Positions 1 through 5,548 of a DNA stretch of 10,075 nucleotides are shown in pieces. Under the pieces are notes generated by a model. That model was not told where the DNA came from, ran no database searches, and was given only the letters and a program-made list of their open reading frames with translations. The translations under genes and the position numbers were made by a program. The stretch's first letter is position 1; each line of letters starts with the position of its first letter. The DNA is from Holophagales bacterium (lineage in GTDB: Bacteria > Acidobacteriota > Holophagae > Holophagales > Holophagaceae): assembly GCA_031256155.1 (NCBI GenBank), contig JAIRRD010000237.1, positions 1-10,075 on the forward strand. Direction: 5' to 3'.

Positions 1-2505
1 TCGCATCCATGCCATGTGAACGCTTGAGGTCAATATACCAAAATGGTACAGCGTTGCCGTAGGTACGATTAACGCACTCCCGTTGACAATAATTTCCGGC
101 GGCAGGAATCCGATTGGCAAATACTTTCGATTTTCAGATGATACCTTTGGGATTACAAGCATATCTGTTTCGGGTTGTCGAATTTCGCCAAAAAGTTGGG
201 GGGTGTCGGCAAGAGTTTTTGTTTGCAGTCGGTTGCTTTTTTCTCTGAATTGCCTGCATTGTTTAATCCGCTCTGTTATGAATTTCGACATTTTGAGTTC
301 ACTTGGAGCAAAACCTTTTAGCCACAGGCAATACCTGACTGTATTGTTTAGGAGTTCATCGCCTCCGACATATCTGCGTACAAATTTTTGTGACTTTAGC
401 TCTGCTTTATTTAAAGCGTCCATTTCTTCTTCGGATAGTATGAGAGCCCCATCATCTATTGGCATACTGCCGTACGCCATTTCCGGCACACGGCATAGCG
501 GCTTGGTACGACTTTCAATCAGCACATCAGGACCATCAATCAGATATGGATTGATGTTAGCGGCAATGGTTTTATCGCCACCATCAAAGATGATTCGTAC
601 ATTTTTTACGGAATACTTGCTGAAACCCACAATCACGCAGTGTACAGCGGCCTTACCCTTTGCTTCGTTACTCCATTTGAATGTGCGGTGAGCAAAATCA
701 ATTTTTACAGCATTATGAAGTGCTTTCCACAAAACAGGTGCCTGTTCGCCCTGTGTGATTGAATTTGTGGAAACAAAGGCGGTTCGTATTGTTGTACTAT
801 CCATCATGTCGGCGGCTTTTTTGTACCAAGCCGTGACGTAATCAAGATTGCCTATGCCTTTTTGGTTCCCGAATGTTTCAAACAACTCGGCTTTTTGTTC
901 TTTCGATTGTTCTTTTTTCCCCACAAACGGCGGGTTCCCCAATATGTAACTCAGCTCATCCTTGCTCACCACGCTTTCCCAATCAATCCTCAGGGCGTTT
1001 CCGTGAACAATAGTCGCGCTTGTTGTCAGTGGCAGTCTGACGTAGTGCTGGCCGAATTCGGTTGAAACGCGCATGTTCATAAGGTGATCCATGAGCCACA
1101 GGCCTGTCTGGGCTATCTGGCATGGAAATGCTTCACACTCGATACCATAAAACTGACCTACGTTCACTTTCAGCAGGCTGGCTACTGCAAAGGCCAGGCG
1201 CTTTTGTCCGCTGCTCACTTTTATCTTTAAGATTTCAAGCTCCAGCAAACGCAATTCCCTGTAAGCGATTATCAAAAAATTCCCGCAGCCGCAGGCGGGG
1301 TCAAGAATTTTCAGGCTCGCTATTTTTGCGTGAAACTTGTCCAGGGCTTTCAGCTCTGTCTTTATGGCATTGAACTCTTTCCAGAGCTCATCAATAAATA
1401 GTGGGTTTATCAGCTTTAGTATGTTTTCTTCGCTTGTGTAATGTGCGCCTATCTCTCGTCTCTGTTCTCTGTCCATGATGCCCTGAAACATTGCGCCGAA
1501 TATGGCGGGCGAGATACTGCTCCAGTCAAAATAACAGCAGTCTATGAGTATGCCGCGCATTTTGGGGTCGAACTGGGCTGACAGGAGCGGATCTTTGAAT
1601 AAGCCGCCGTTTATATACCTGAATTGTTTGATGTTTGGTGAGAGTAGTGTCTTTTTGTCTCTGGTATCGTCCGGCATGTTGAGGATTTCAAATAATTTGA
1701 ATATCCGCTCTGACAGGTCGCTCCCGTCGTCTTTGGAGTTCTGTATGTAGTTCAGGAAGGTCTGGCGGGGAAATATGCCTGTGCTGTCGGCAAACAGGCA
1801 AAACAGCAGTCTGACCAGATAGACTTCCAGATCGTGACCCTCATAGCCCCGCTTTTTCAGTGTGTCGTGAAGCAGGGCCATTTTTTCGGCTGCTTGTACG
1901 TTGACTTCCAGTTGTTCGACTATCCGGCGCGTGGTCTCAAAACCGGCTATACGGGCAAAGCGGCGTATGTTTTGGTGCAGGTCTTTTGTTTTGAAAGACA
2001 CTCCATCTGCGGTCGTGCGGTTGTAGAGGGCTATTTTTTCAAAGTCGCTGACCATCAGCAGTTCCGGCATGTCATCGCTTGGAAGGTGTATTACGTAGTC
2101 TTTCAACTGCCGATAGGCTTCGCCCAGGTCTTTGCCCCTTGACTTCATCTCTATGGCTATCTGTTTGGGCCAAAAGTAGTCCATTCGTCCAAACCTCCGC
2201 CCGTTGCGGAGTGCATCAGCACCGGGCTGGTCATGGAAGCCCCTGCCCCGTGTCCCCTGCTGGTGCTGTCCTGTGCCTTTATGGCTGTTTTCGCTCTGCT
2301 CGCCATCCGGTTCATCAGCGATGATTGAGTGACCGTGCGGTGTGCGCTTCTCGAAGCGGCCAACGGCAAGGGGGTCTTGTACGCCGAAAATGGCTAAGAA
2401 AGCGCGTACAAAGCTCTGGGCTTCAGACATCTCGTCATGCGCGTCTTCCCATCGCTTTGAAAAAGAAATGGCATTGGCTTGTATGTCGTCCCAGGATAAC
2501 TTCAT
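1..2505 (-). CDS. Type IIG restriction-modification enzyme, MmeI family (3' end beyond window)
   Basis: A single polypeptide that should both cut DNA and methylate adenine. The frame is open for 835 codons from ATG at 2505 to base 1 with no stop. The N-terminal nuclease shows D109-X9-E119-X-K121, the same spacing as the D70/E80/K82 PD-(D/E)XK site of MmeI, inside MDYFWPKQIAIEMKSRGKDL. A helical linker follows (about 200-340). The gamma-type N6-adenine methyltransferase shows motif I DPACGCGNF (402-410) and motif IV NPPF (524-527). The target-recognition part begins at about 700 (YCLWLKGF, later LYHFGILTSSVHMAWMR). MmeI has about 919 residues, so roughly 85-130 should be missing. The start fits the family's usual opening (MKLSWDDIQANAISFSKRWE), though no good Shine-Dalgarno is visible. 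Residues 57-105 are a hydrophilic insert rich in G, H, Q, R and D. No methylase or specificity gene lies next to it, as expected for this class. Confidence 0.93.
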   Translation of the reverse strand, partial: MKLSWDDIQANAISFSKRWEDAHDEMSEAQSFVRAFLAIFGVQDPLAVGRFEKRTPHGHSIIADEPDGEQSENSHKGTGQHQQGTRGRGFHDQPGADALRNGRRFGRMDYFWPKQIAIEMKSRGKDLGEAYRQLKDYVIHLPSDDMPELLMVSDFEKIALYNRTTADGVSFKTKDLHQNIRRFARIAGFETTRRIVEQLEVNVQAAEKMALLHDTLKKRGYEGHDLEVYLVRLLFCLFADSTGIFPRQTFLNYIQNSKDDGSDLSERIFKLFEILNMPDDTRDKKTLLSPNIKQFRYINGGLFKDPLLSAQFDPKMRGILIDCCYFDWSSISPAIFGAMFQGIMDREQRREIGAHYTSEENILKLINPLFIDELWKEFNAIKTELKALDKFHAKIASLKILDPACGCGNFLIIAYRELRLLELEILKIKVSSGQKRLAFAVASLLKVNVGQFYGIECEAFPCQIAQTGLWLMDHLMNMRVSTEFGQHYVRLPLTTSATIVHGNALRIDWESVVSKDELSYILGNPPFVGKKEQSKEQKAELFETFGNQKGIGNLDYVTAWYKKAADMMDSTTIRTAFVSTNSITQGEQAPVLWKALHNAVKIDFAHRTFKWSNEAKGKAAVHCVIVGFSKYSVKNVRIIFDGGDKTIAANINPYLIDGPDVLIESRTKPLCRVPEMAYGSMPIDDGALILSEEEMDALNKAELKSQKFVRRYVGGDELLNNTVRYCLWLKGFAPSELKMSKFITERIKQCRQFREKSNRLQTKTLADTPQLFGEIRQPETDMLVIPKVSSENRKYLPIGFLPPEIIVNGSALIVPTATLYHFGILTSSVHMAWMR

Positions 2506-2642
2506 GAGATGATTTTATAATGGTTTTATAATCAAATGTGTCATTTTTTAAATGAAATTAATTAAACAACTGTTTGATGCCAAGATACAATCAATAGATA
2601 ATATCTTGGTATCAGATGATACGAAAACAGCACAAGCAAGGT
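2506..2642. other. AT-rich intergenic region upstream of the restriction enzyme
   Basis: This AT-rich spacer separates the exported-protein gene from the restriction enzyme, both read leftward. It contains a 9-base direct repeat, TTTTATAAT, at 2513-2521 and 2524-2532, ending 8 bases upstream of the enzyme's start codon, and an inverted repeat at 2578-2611. On the minus strand the AT-rich repeats read ATTATAAAA and could supply a -10 element, but I find no convincing -35 partner. I see no RNA gene. Confidence 0.5.
2578..2611. repeat. Inverted repeat between the exported-protein and restriction genes
   Basis: CCAAGATA (2580-2587) pairs with TATCTTGG (2602-2609) across a 14-base loop. A G-T and a T-A pair extend the stem outward to 2578/2611. 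It lies downstream of the exported-protein gene, but the minus-strand sequence after the stem is not a T run, so it is not a typical intrinsic terminator. It could help end transcription or serve as a binding site; neither is shown. Confidence 0.45.
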
Positions 2643-3161
2643 TCAATTCCAGGTGACGTGCAGTGTATATTTCTCGCCTGACATGTTTAATTCATTCGTA
2701 TCAACGATAAAATAGACTGTTTTGGTTTCCCTGTCTTTGTTTATATAACTGGCTTCGGGGTCAAACTTATGAAGCAGGTTTTGAGTCATCCCCTTTTCGA
2801 CATGCCCCCAGCGATTGACCGTTTTAACCATAAACCAGGCTTCGTGTACAGCCTTCAGCCTCATCTTTACAGTCTTGTCTGCGGGAACAATGACCTGATA
2901 GGCTTTCCAGCCGGCGACATCTTTTATTTCATCATTTACGATAATATCGCCCTCAGGCAGCGCCACTGCCGGAAGCTTGTTTGCCTTGCGTGATTGGCGG
3001 CGAATATAAGCATCCGGCTCCCGCCTGTAGGAATCCGGCGCGGGGTCAAAATAATCGGGGGGCATTGGCCCATTGACTTTTGGCAGGGTTGAAGCCTCAA
3101 TCTGTTGAGCCTGGCTTTGCATTACTGCTACAGCAAAAGCAGGAATAATTATAGTTAGCAT
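2643..3161 (-). CDS. Putative exported protein of unknown function
   Basis: 172 residues that I do not recognise. The start is fixed by an in-frame TGA at 3171-3173 and by a Shine-Dalgarno GAGAGG (3167-3172) five bases before the ATG. Residues 1-20 (MLTIIIPAFAVAVMQSQAQQ) form a hydrophobic stretch ending near a plausible AQA-type cleavage site. It resembles a signal peptide but lacks the usual positive N-region, so export is likely rather than certain. Residues 25-60 are rich in Pro, Asp, Tyr and Arg (PPDYFDPAPDSYRREPDAY), a probable extended linker. Residues 70-172 alternate polar and hydrophobic residues in a beta-sandwich-like pattern, ending FIVDTNELNMSGEKYTLHVTWN. No catalytic motif, cysteine pair or lipobox is visible. 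A periplasmic binding or structural role is possible. It sits between a defence gene and a repeat island with no obvious partner. Confidence 0.75.
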   Translation of the reverse strand: MLTIIIPAFAVAVMQSQAQQIEASTLPKVNGPMPPDYFDPAPDSYRREPDAYIRRQSRKANKLPAVALPEGDIIVNDEIKDVAGWKAYQVIVPADKTVKMRLKAVHEAWFMVKTVNRWGHVEKGMTQNLLHKFDPEASYINKDRETKTVYFIVDTNELNMSGEKYTLHVTWN

Positions 3162-3183
3162 AGAGACCTCTCAGCAAAATCCA

Positions 3184-3215
3184 TATAGCAATTTTCACTT
3201 GTATTGCTCGCTTAA
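3184..3215 (+). repeat. Direct repeat, copy 1 of 2 (32 bp, 28/32 matching)
   Basis: Matches 3665-3696 at 28 of 32 positions, including the exact 17-base core TTGTATTGCTCGCTTAA. A more diverged related stretch may lie near 3349-3384. This copy sits just upstream of the exported-protein gene. Read on the minus strand it ends in TGCTATA, which could serve as an extended -10 element for that gene, though no matching -35 is clear. Confidence 0.75.
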
Positions 3216-3249
3216 CGGCAGAGAAAGACCGCCTACAAGAATACACGGT

Positions 3250-3271
3250 CAGGATTTGAAAAGCAATCCTG
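3250..3271. repeat. Short stem-loop (7-bp arms)
   Basis: CAGGATT (3250-3256) pairs with AATCCTG (3265-3271) around an 8-base loop. It lies just before the next stem-loop (3278-3303). No T run follows on either strand. Confidence 0.4.
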
Positions 3272-3277
3272 CCACAA

Positions 3278-3303
3278 CGGTTCAACTACAATAAGTTGAA
3301 CTG
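3278..3303. repeat. Stem-loop (10-bp arms with one G-T pair)
   Basis: CGGTTCAACT (3278-3287) pairs with AGTTGAACTG (3294-3303) around a 6-base loop. The inner 8 pairs are perfect. Its right arm overlaps the left copy of the 13-bp inverted repeat that bounds the island, so this end combines a local hairpin with a long-range terminal repeat. Confidence 0.6.
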
Positions 3304-3361
3304 CTATATAGATTATGATGCTGAATTGCCTCGAAATGTTTAGAGCAATTTTATGTATAGT

Positions 3362-3403
3362 CGTTTTACTTGTGGAGCATTGCTATGCTCCACAAGTAAA
3401 ACG
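3362..3403. repeat. Perfect 19-bp stem-loop
   Basis: The arms at 3362-3380 and 3385-3403 are exact reverse complements, joined by the 4-base loop TGCT. No T tract follows on either strand, so it is not a standard intrinsic terminator. A perfect 19-bp stem with a tetraloop is unusual in neutral DNA and suggests recent insertion or selection, for example a REP-like element or a processed RNA hairpin. Confidence 0.85.
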
Positions 3404-3430
3404 CGCGGATGCGCTAGACTGCGCCGTAAT

Positions 3431-3470
3431 GGAGCGAGCCGCCATCGGCGGGGAGCGCGATGGGAGGCGT
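3431..3470 (+). repeat. GC-rich direct repeat, copy 1 of 2
   Basis: Aligns without gaps to 3561-3600, exactly 130 bases further on, with 29 of 40 positions matching. The core GAGCCGCCATCGGCGGGGA (3436-3454) matches at 18 of 19. The core can itself fold (CCGCC/GGCGG). It is much richer in G+C than the DNA around it. Confidence 0.7.
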
Positions 3471-3560
3471 AGGCGGCACTTACCCATCTGTACCGCTCAT
3501 CAAGTGCATATGGCCATTCCCCTTGGGAATTGCACGGAGTGCAGAGGCTGCGTCGAGAGC

Positions 3561-3600
3561 ATAGAGAGCCGCCATAGGCGGGGAACGAAACGGAAGGCAC
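3561..3600 (+). repeat. GC-rich direct repeat, copy 2 of 2
   Basis: Second copy of the unit at 3431-3470, with the core at 3566-3584 differing by one base. Between the copies lie two small palindromes: ATTCCC/GGGAAT (3516-3521 and 3525-3530) and TGCAC/GTGCA (3531-3535 and 3539-3543). Confidence 0.7.
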
Positions 3601-3637
3601 AGCCGAAAACTACAGGGAAAATTGCTAATCAATAGGG

Positions 3638-3660
3638 GAACCGCTATATTATAGCAGTTC
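3638..3660. repeat. Stem-loop at the right end of the island
   Basis: GAACCGCTAT (3638-3647) pairs with ATAGCAGTTC (3651-3660) around the loop ATT, with nine of ten positions paired and one C-A mismatch. Its right arm contains most of the right copy of the 13-bp terminal inverted repeat. Confidence 0.6.
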
Positions 3661-3664
3661 AATT

Positions 3665-3696
3665 TATAGCTGTTTTCGTTTGTATTGCTCGCTTAA
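3665..3696 (+). repeat. Direct repeat, copy 2 of 2 (32 bp)
   Basis: Second copy of the unit at 3184-3215, lying immediately outside the right end of the 367-bp island. The four differences are all in the first half, and the last 17 bases are identical. It is in the same orientation as copy 1, with 481 bases between their starts. Confidence 0.75.
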
Positions 3697-3750
3697 TAGC
3701 GAACAAAGCCTGCATTTTCAAAACTTGCGTGTGCTGCTTTCGCATCACCT

Positions 3751-3788
3751 GATACCAACTTGCGAGCTTTTGATCGCAAGTTGGTATC
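3751..3788. repeat. Perfect 15-bp stem-loop downstream of trmB
   Basis: GATACCAACTTGCGA (3751-3765) is the exact reverse complement of 3774-3788, with an 8-base loop. It lies in the 3' region of the smc-dus-trmB unit. There is no T run beyond the stem on the minus strand. It could protect or end the transcript, or belong to the repeat cluster. Confidence 0.8.
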
Positions 3789-3825
3789 GCTTGAGGTAAT
3801 TGCAAAACCATGCGTTCCGTCTGCT

Positions 3826-3846
3826 CCCGACATCCACGCAGTCGGG
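3826..3846. repeat. Short stem-loop (6-bp arms)
   Basis: CCCGAC (3826-3831) pairs with GTCGGG (3841-3846) around a 9-base loop. It lies between the 15-bp and 12-bp stems, so three hairpins follow each other downstream of trmB. Confidence 0.4.
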
Positions 3847-3866
3847 CATAGCCTACCACTCCGTGG

Positions 3867-3893
3867 ACTTGCAAAACCAGAGGTTTTGCAAGT
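3867..3893. repeat. Perfect 12-bp stem-loop just after the trmB stop
   Basis: ACTTGCAAAACC (3867-3878) is the exact reverse complement of 3882-3893, with a 3-base loop. It starts 13 bases past the trmB stop codon on the minus strand, where a terminator would be expected, but the sequence after the stem (CCACGGAGTGG) has no T tract. Operon 3'-end function is plausible, possibly together with the next two hairpins. Confidence 0.65.
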
Positions 3894-3906
3894 GGCTCGC
3901 TTTTAA

Positions 3907-4542
3907 TTAAAACCTGCAAATCAACTGATAAATCAAGAAACCTGCGGCAGAGCGCGATACTTCGTATTCGCTCCTCACATTGCAATCCGGCTCTTCCGAA
4001 TGAAGGTCCAAGCTGATGTGGTCGAATTTCATGCCATATTCATTCATATGCTGTAACGTAAACTCAAAAAAATTTCTATTGTCAGTCTTCAAGTGTATTT
4101 CGCCATTGTCAATAAGAATTTTTTTATATTTATCAAGAAAGTCACTATGTGTCAAACGTCTTTTTTTATTGCTTTTTCTTGGCCATGGATCAGAAAAATT
4201 CAGATAAATACGGTCAATTTCATTATCGGCAAAATAATCAGACAAATACTCAGCGTTGCCTCGCAACAAAAACACATTTTGGCGTGGAACTTCAATTGAT
4301 TTTTGCATTGCACGAAGCAAGACAGAATCGTATTTTTCCAGGCCCAAAAAATTCACATCAGGCAACAGGTCTGACATTCCGCAAATAAATTGGCCTTTGC
4401 CCATACCAATTTCTAAAAATAATGGATTGTCATTTCCAAATTGCCGTTTCCATTGGCCTTTATGCTGAGTAGGGTCAAGAATAACAGTTTCAGTGTGCTT
4501 TTCCAATGTTTTTCTGGCATCTGTGATATTGCGGAGACGCAT
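3907..4542 (-). CDS. trmB: tRNA (guanine-N7-)-methyltransferase TrmB
   Basis: TrmB transfers a methyl group from S-adenosylmethionine to N7 of guanine 46 in the tRNA variable loop, in the cytoplasm. At 211 residues it has the usual length. SAM-binding EIGMGKG is at 44-50, NFSDPWP at 115-121 followed by KKRRLT (126-131), KTDN at 152-155, and SEYE at 191-194. The opening MRLRNI with KGQW, FGNDNP and LEKYDSVLLRAMQK, together with NFSDPWP in place of the more common FPDPW, matches the Firmicutes-type branch as I know it. The usual KF two residues after EYE is replaced by SR with spacing kept, giving a slightly degenerate C-terminus. The start lies 2 bases after the dus stop, with AAGGG (4552-4556) nine bases upstream, so translation is probably coupled. 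It is the last gene of the operon, followed by hairpins. Confidence 0.95.
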   Translation of the reverse strand: MRLRNITDARKTLEKHTETVILDPTQHKGQWKRQFGNDNPLFLEIGMGKGQFICGMSDLLPDVNFLGLEKYDSVLLRAMQKSIEVPRQNVFLLRGNAEYLSDYFADNEIDRIYLNFSDPWPRKSNKKRRLTHSDFLDKYKKILIDNGEIHLKTDNRNFFEFTLQHMNEYGMKFDHISLDLHSEEPDCNVRSEYEVSRSAAGFLIYQLICRF

Positions 4543-4544
4543 GG

Positions 4545-5543
4545 CTAATTACCCTTGTTTTCATTTAACATTGCTTGCAATGCTTTCAATTCTCCCAAAA
4601 TATCCACTGGATCATGTAAAGCATTGAGTTTTTGACGCAGACCGGATGCGCCGGGAATTCCCTTTGTAAAGTGTCCGCTGAATTTTTTGATTTTATGCAG
4701 TGTTTCTCTCTCGTCATACAGCTTCATAAGCATTTCAAAAAAGCGAATGGTGATTCCTATGCGTTTATTATGCGAAACGCAAAATGACTTGTCCATTATC
4801 TGTTTGAACAAAAAGGGGTTGTACAAAACGCCCCTTCCTATCATTACTCCGTTGCAGCCCGTTTCCAGTATCATTTTTTCGGCATCTTCAGGTGTAATCA
4901 CATCACCATTGCCAATGACCGGGTATTTCATCCCAAGCTCCACTGCTCTGGCAATGAAAGCCCAGTCCGCTCTGCCTGTGTATTGTTGGGTTCTTGTCCT
5001 TGGATGTATAGTCACGGCGGCTATGCCGTTGTTTTCAAACATTTTCAAAAAGTCAATGTAATCTGAGCGCTCTTTTTGGGAGTCATCCCAGGCAATACGC
5101 ATTTTAACCGTTACCGGTGTGCTGACTGCTTTAACGACTGCTTTAACACAGGATTCAGCCAATTTTATGTCCCTGAGCAGGGCCGAACCGGCAAAACAGC
5201 TTGTCACGTTAGAAGCCGGACAGCCCATATTAATATCAACAATGTCAGCGCCGCTTTGTTCTGCAATGATTGCCGCATCCGCCATCGCTTCAGGGCGTGA
5301 ACCTGCAATCTGTACGGCAAATGGATGCCCGCCATCGCCAGTCAACATTCTTTCTGCTTTATGAGCCTTTCGGATCAATGCTTCGCTGGAGACCATTTCT
5401 GATACTGTCAGGCTCACACCGCCGATTTCGCGTATAAAAGCGCGAAATGCTTTATCTGTAATTTCATGCAACGGCGCCAGCGCCAGCACTGGTTTTATCG
5501 TGAGGTGACCGATTTGAAAGCTCGACTGTGATAATTCAGGCAT
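4545..5543 (-). CDS. dus: tRNA-dihydrouridine synthase (DusB-like)
   Basis: An FMN- and NADPH-dependent enzyme that reduces specific uridines in tRNA to dihydrouridine, with a TIM-barrel N-domain and a helical C-domain. Its 332 residues are normal. The family's LAP-MAG-TD start appears as LAPLHEITD (22-30). The catalytic cysteine is C108 in NMGCP. K147 (VKMR), H180 and R182 (HPRTR) line the flavin/substrate site. NGD at 212-214 and MIGRG at 234-238 bind the FMN phosphate. After the catalytic Cys, the CPAKKV common in DusB is CPASNV here. The gene begins 5 bases after the smc stop with only a weak ribosome site, which suggests translational coupling. The overall pattern favours DusB over DusA or DusC, but I cannot assign the target uridine, so I give only the general symbol. 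Confidence 0.95.
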   Translation of the reverse strand: MPELSQSSFQIGHLTIKPVLALAPLHEITDKAFRAFIREIGGVSLTVSEMVSSEALIRKAHKAERMLTGDGGHPFAVQIAGSRPEAMADAAIIAEQSGADIVDINMGCPASNVTSCFAGSALLRDIKLAESCVKAVVKAVSTPVTVKMRIAWDDSQKERSDYIDFLKMFENNGIAAVTIHPRTRTQQYTGRADWAFIARAVELGMKYPVIGNGDVITPEDAEKMILETGCNGVMIGRGVLYNPFLFKQIMDKSFCVSHNKRIGITIRFFEMLMKLYDERETLHKIKKFSGHFTKGIPGASGLRQKLNALHDPVDILGELKALQAMLNENKGN

Positions 5544-5548
5544 TGTCT

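Larger units (their letters stand above)
3296..3662. repeat. 367-bp island bounded by an exact 13-bp inverted repeat
   Basis: TTGAACTGCTATA at 3296-3308 recurs as its exact reverse complement TATAGCAGTTCAA at 3650-3662. Both ends also lie in local hairpins. The interior holds a 19-bp perfect stem-loop and two GC-rich direct repeats but no transposase. This is the shape of a miniature inverted-repeat element. I see no clear target-site duplication next to the repeats: the flanks TACAATAAG on the left and ATTTATAGC on the right share no obvious direct match. Calling it a mobile element is therefore inference. Confidence 0.4.
3162..3906. other. Repeat-rich non-coding island
   Basis: About 745 bases lie between the exported protein and the trmB stop without a convincing gene. 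The open frames here (for example plus 3315-3635, minus 3340-3600) follow repeat units, lack ribosome sites and give Cys/Arg-rich translations resembling no family I know. The DNA instead holds several perfect or near-perfect stem-loops, a 32-bp direct repeat (3184-3215 and 3665-3696), a GC-rich 40-bp direct repeat (3431-3470 and 3561-3600) and a 13-bp inverted repeat (3296-3308 and 3650-3662). It reads as a cluster of short interspersed repeats or remnants of small non-autonomous elements. I cannot exclude a structured RNA. Confidence 0.7.

Noticed and set aside
83..691. Plus-strand frame of 202 codons opposite the restriction enzyme
   Set aside because: It lies antisense to a continuous 835-codon frame with clear family motifs.
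2157..2369. Possible frameshift in the restriction enzyme around the insert (second minus frame open here)
   Set aside because: The main frame reads through without a stop and resumes correct motifs on both sides; the second frame has no conserved residues.
3340..3600. Minus-strand frame of 86 codons with similar Cys/Arg-rich segments
   Set aside because: The internal similarity comes from the duplicated DNA unit; there is no start signal and no family resemblance.
3315..3635. Plus-strand open frame of 106 codons in the repeat island
   Set aside because: It runs through the 19-bp hairpin and both GC-rich repeats, has no ribosome site and gives a composition unlike a folded protein.
3867..3893. 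Intrinsic terminator of the trmB operon
   Set aside because: The stem is good but no T tract follows on the minus strand, so I list it as an inverted repeat only.
3162..3906. CRISPR array
   Set aside because: Repeats are too few, unequal in spacing (481 and 130 bases) and diverged, and no cas gene is present.
3659..3985. Minus-strand frame of 108 codons overlapping the 3' end of trmB
   Set aside because: Out of frame with trmB over its conserved C-terminus, and beyond it runs through three hairpins and a repeat copy.
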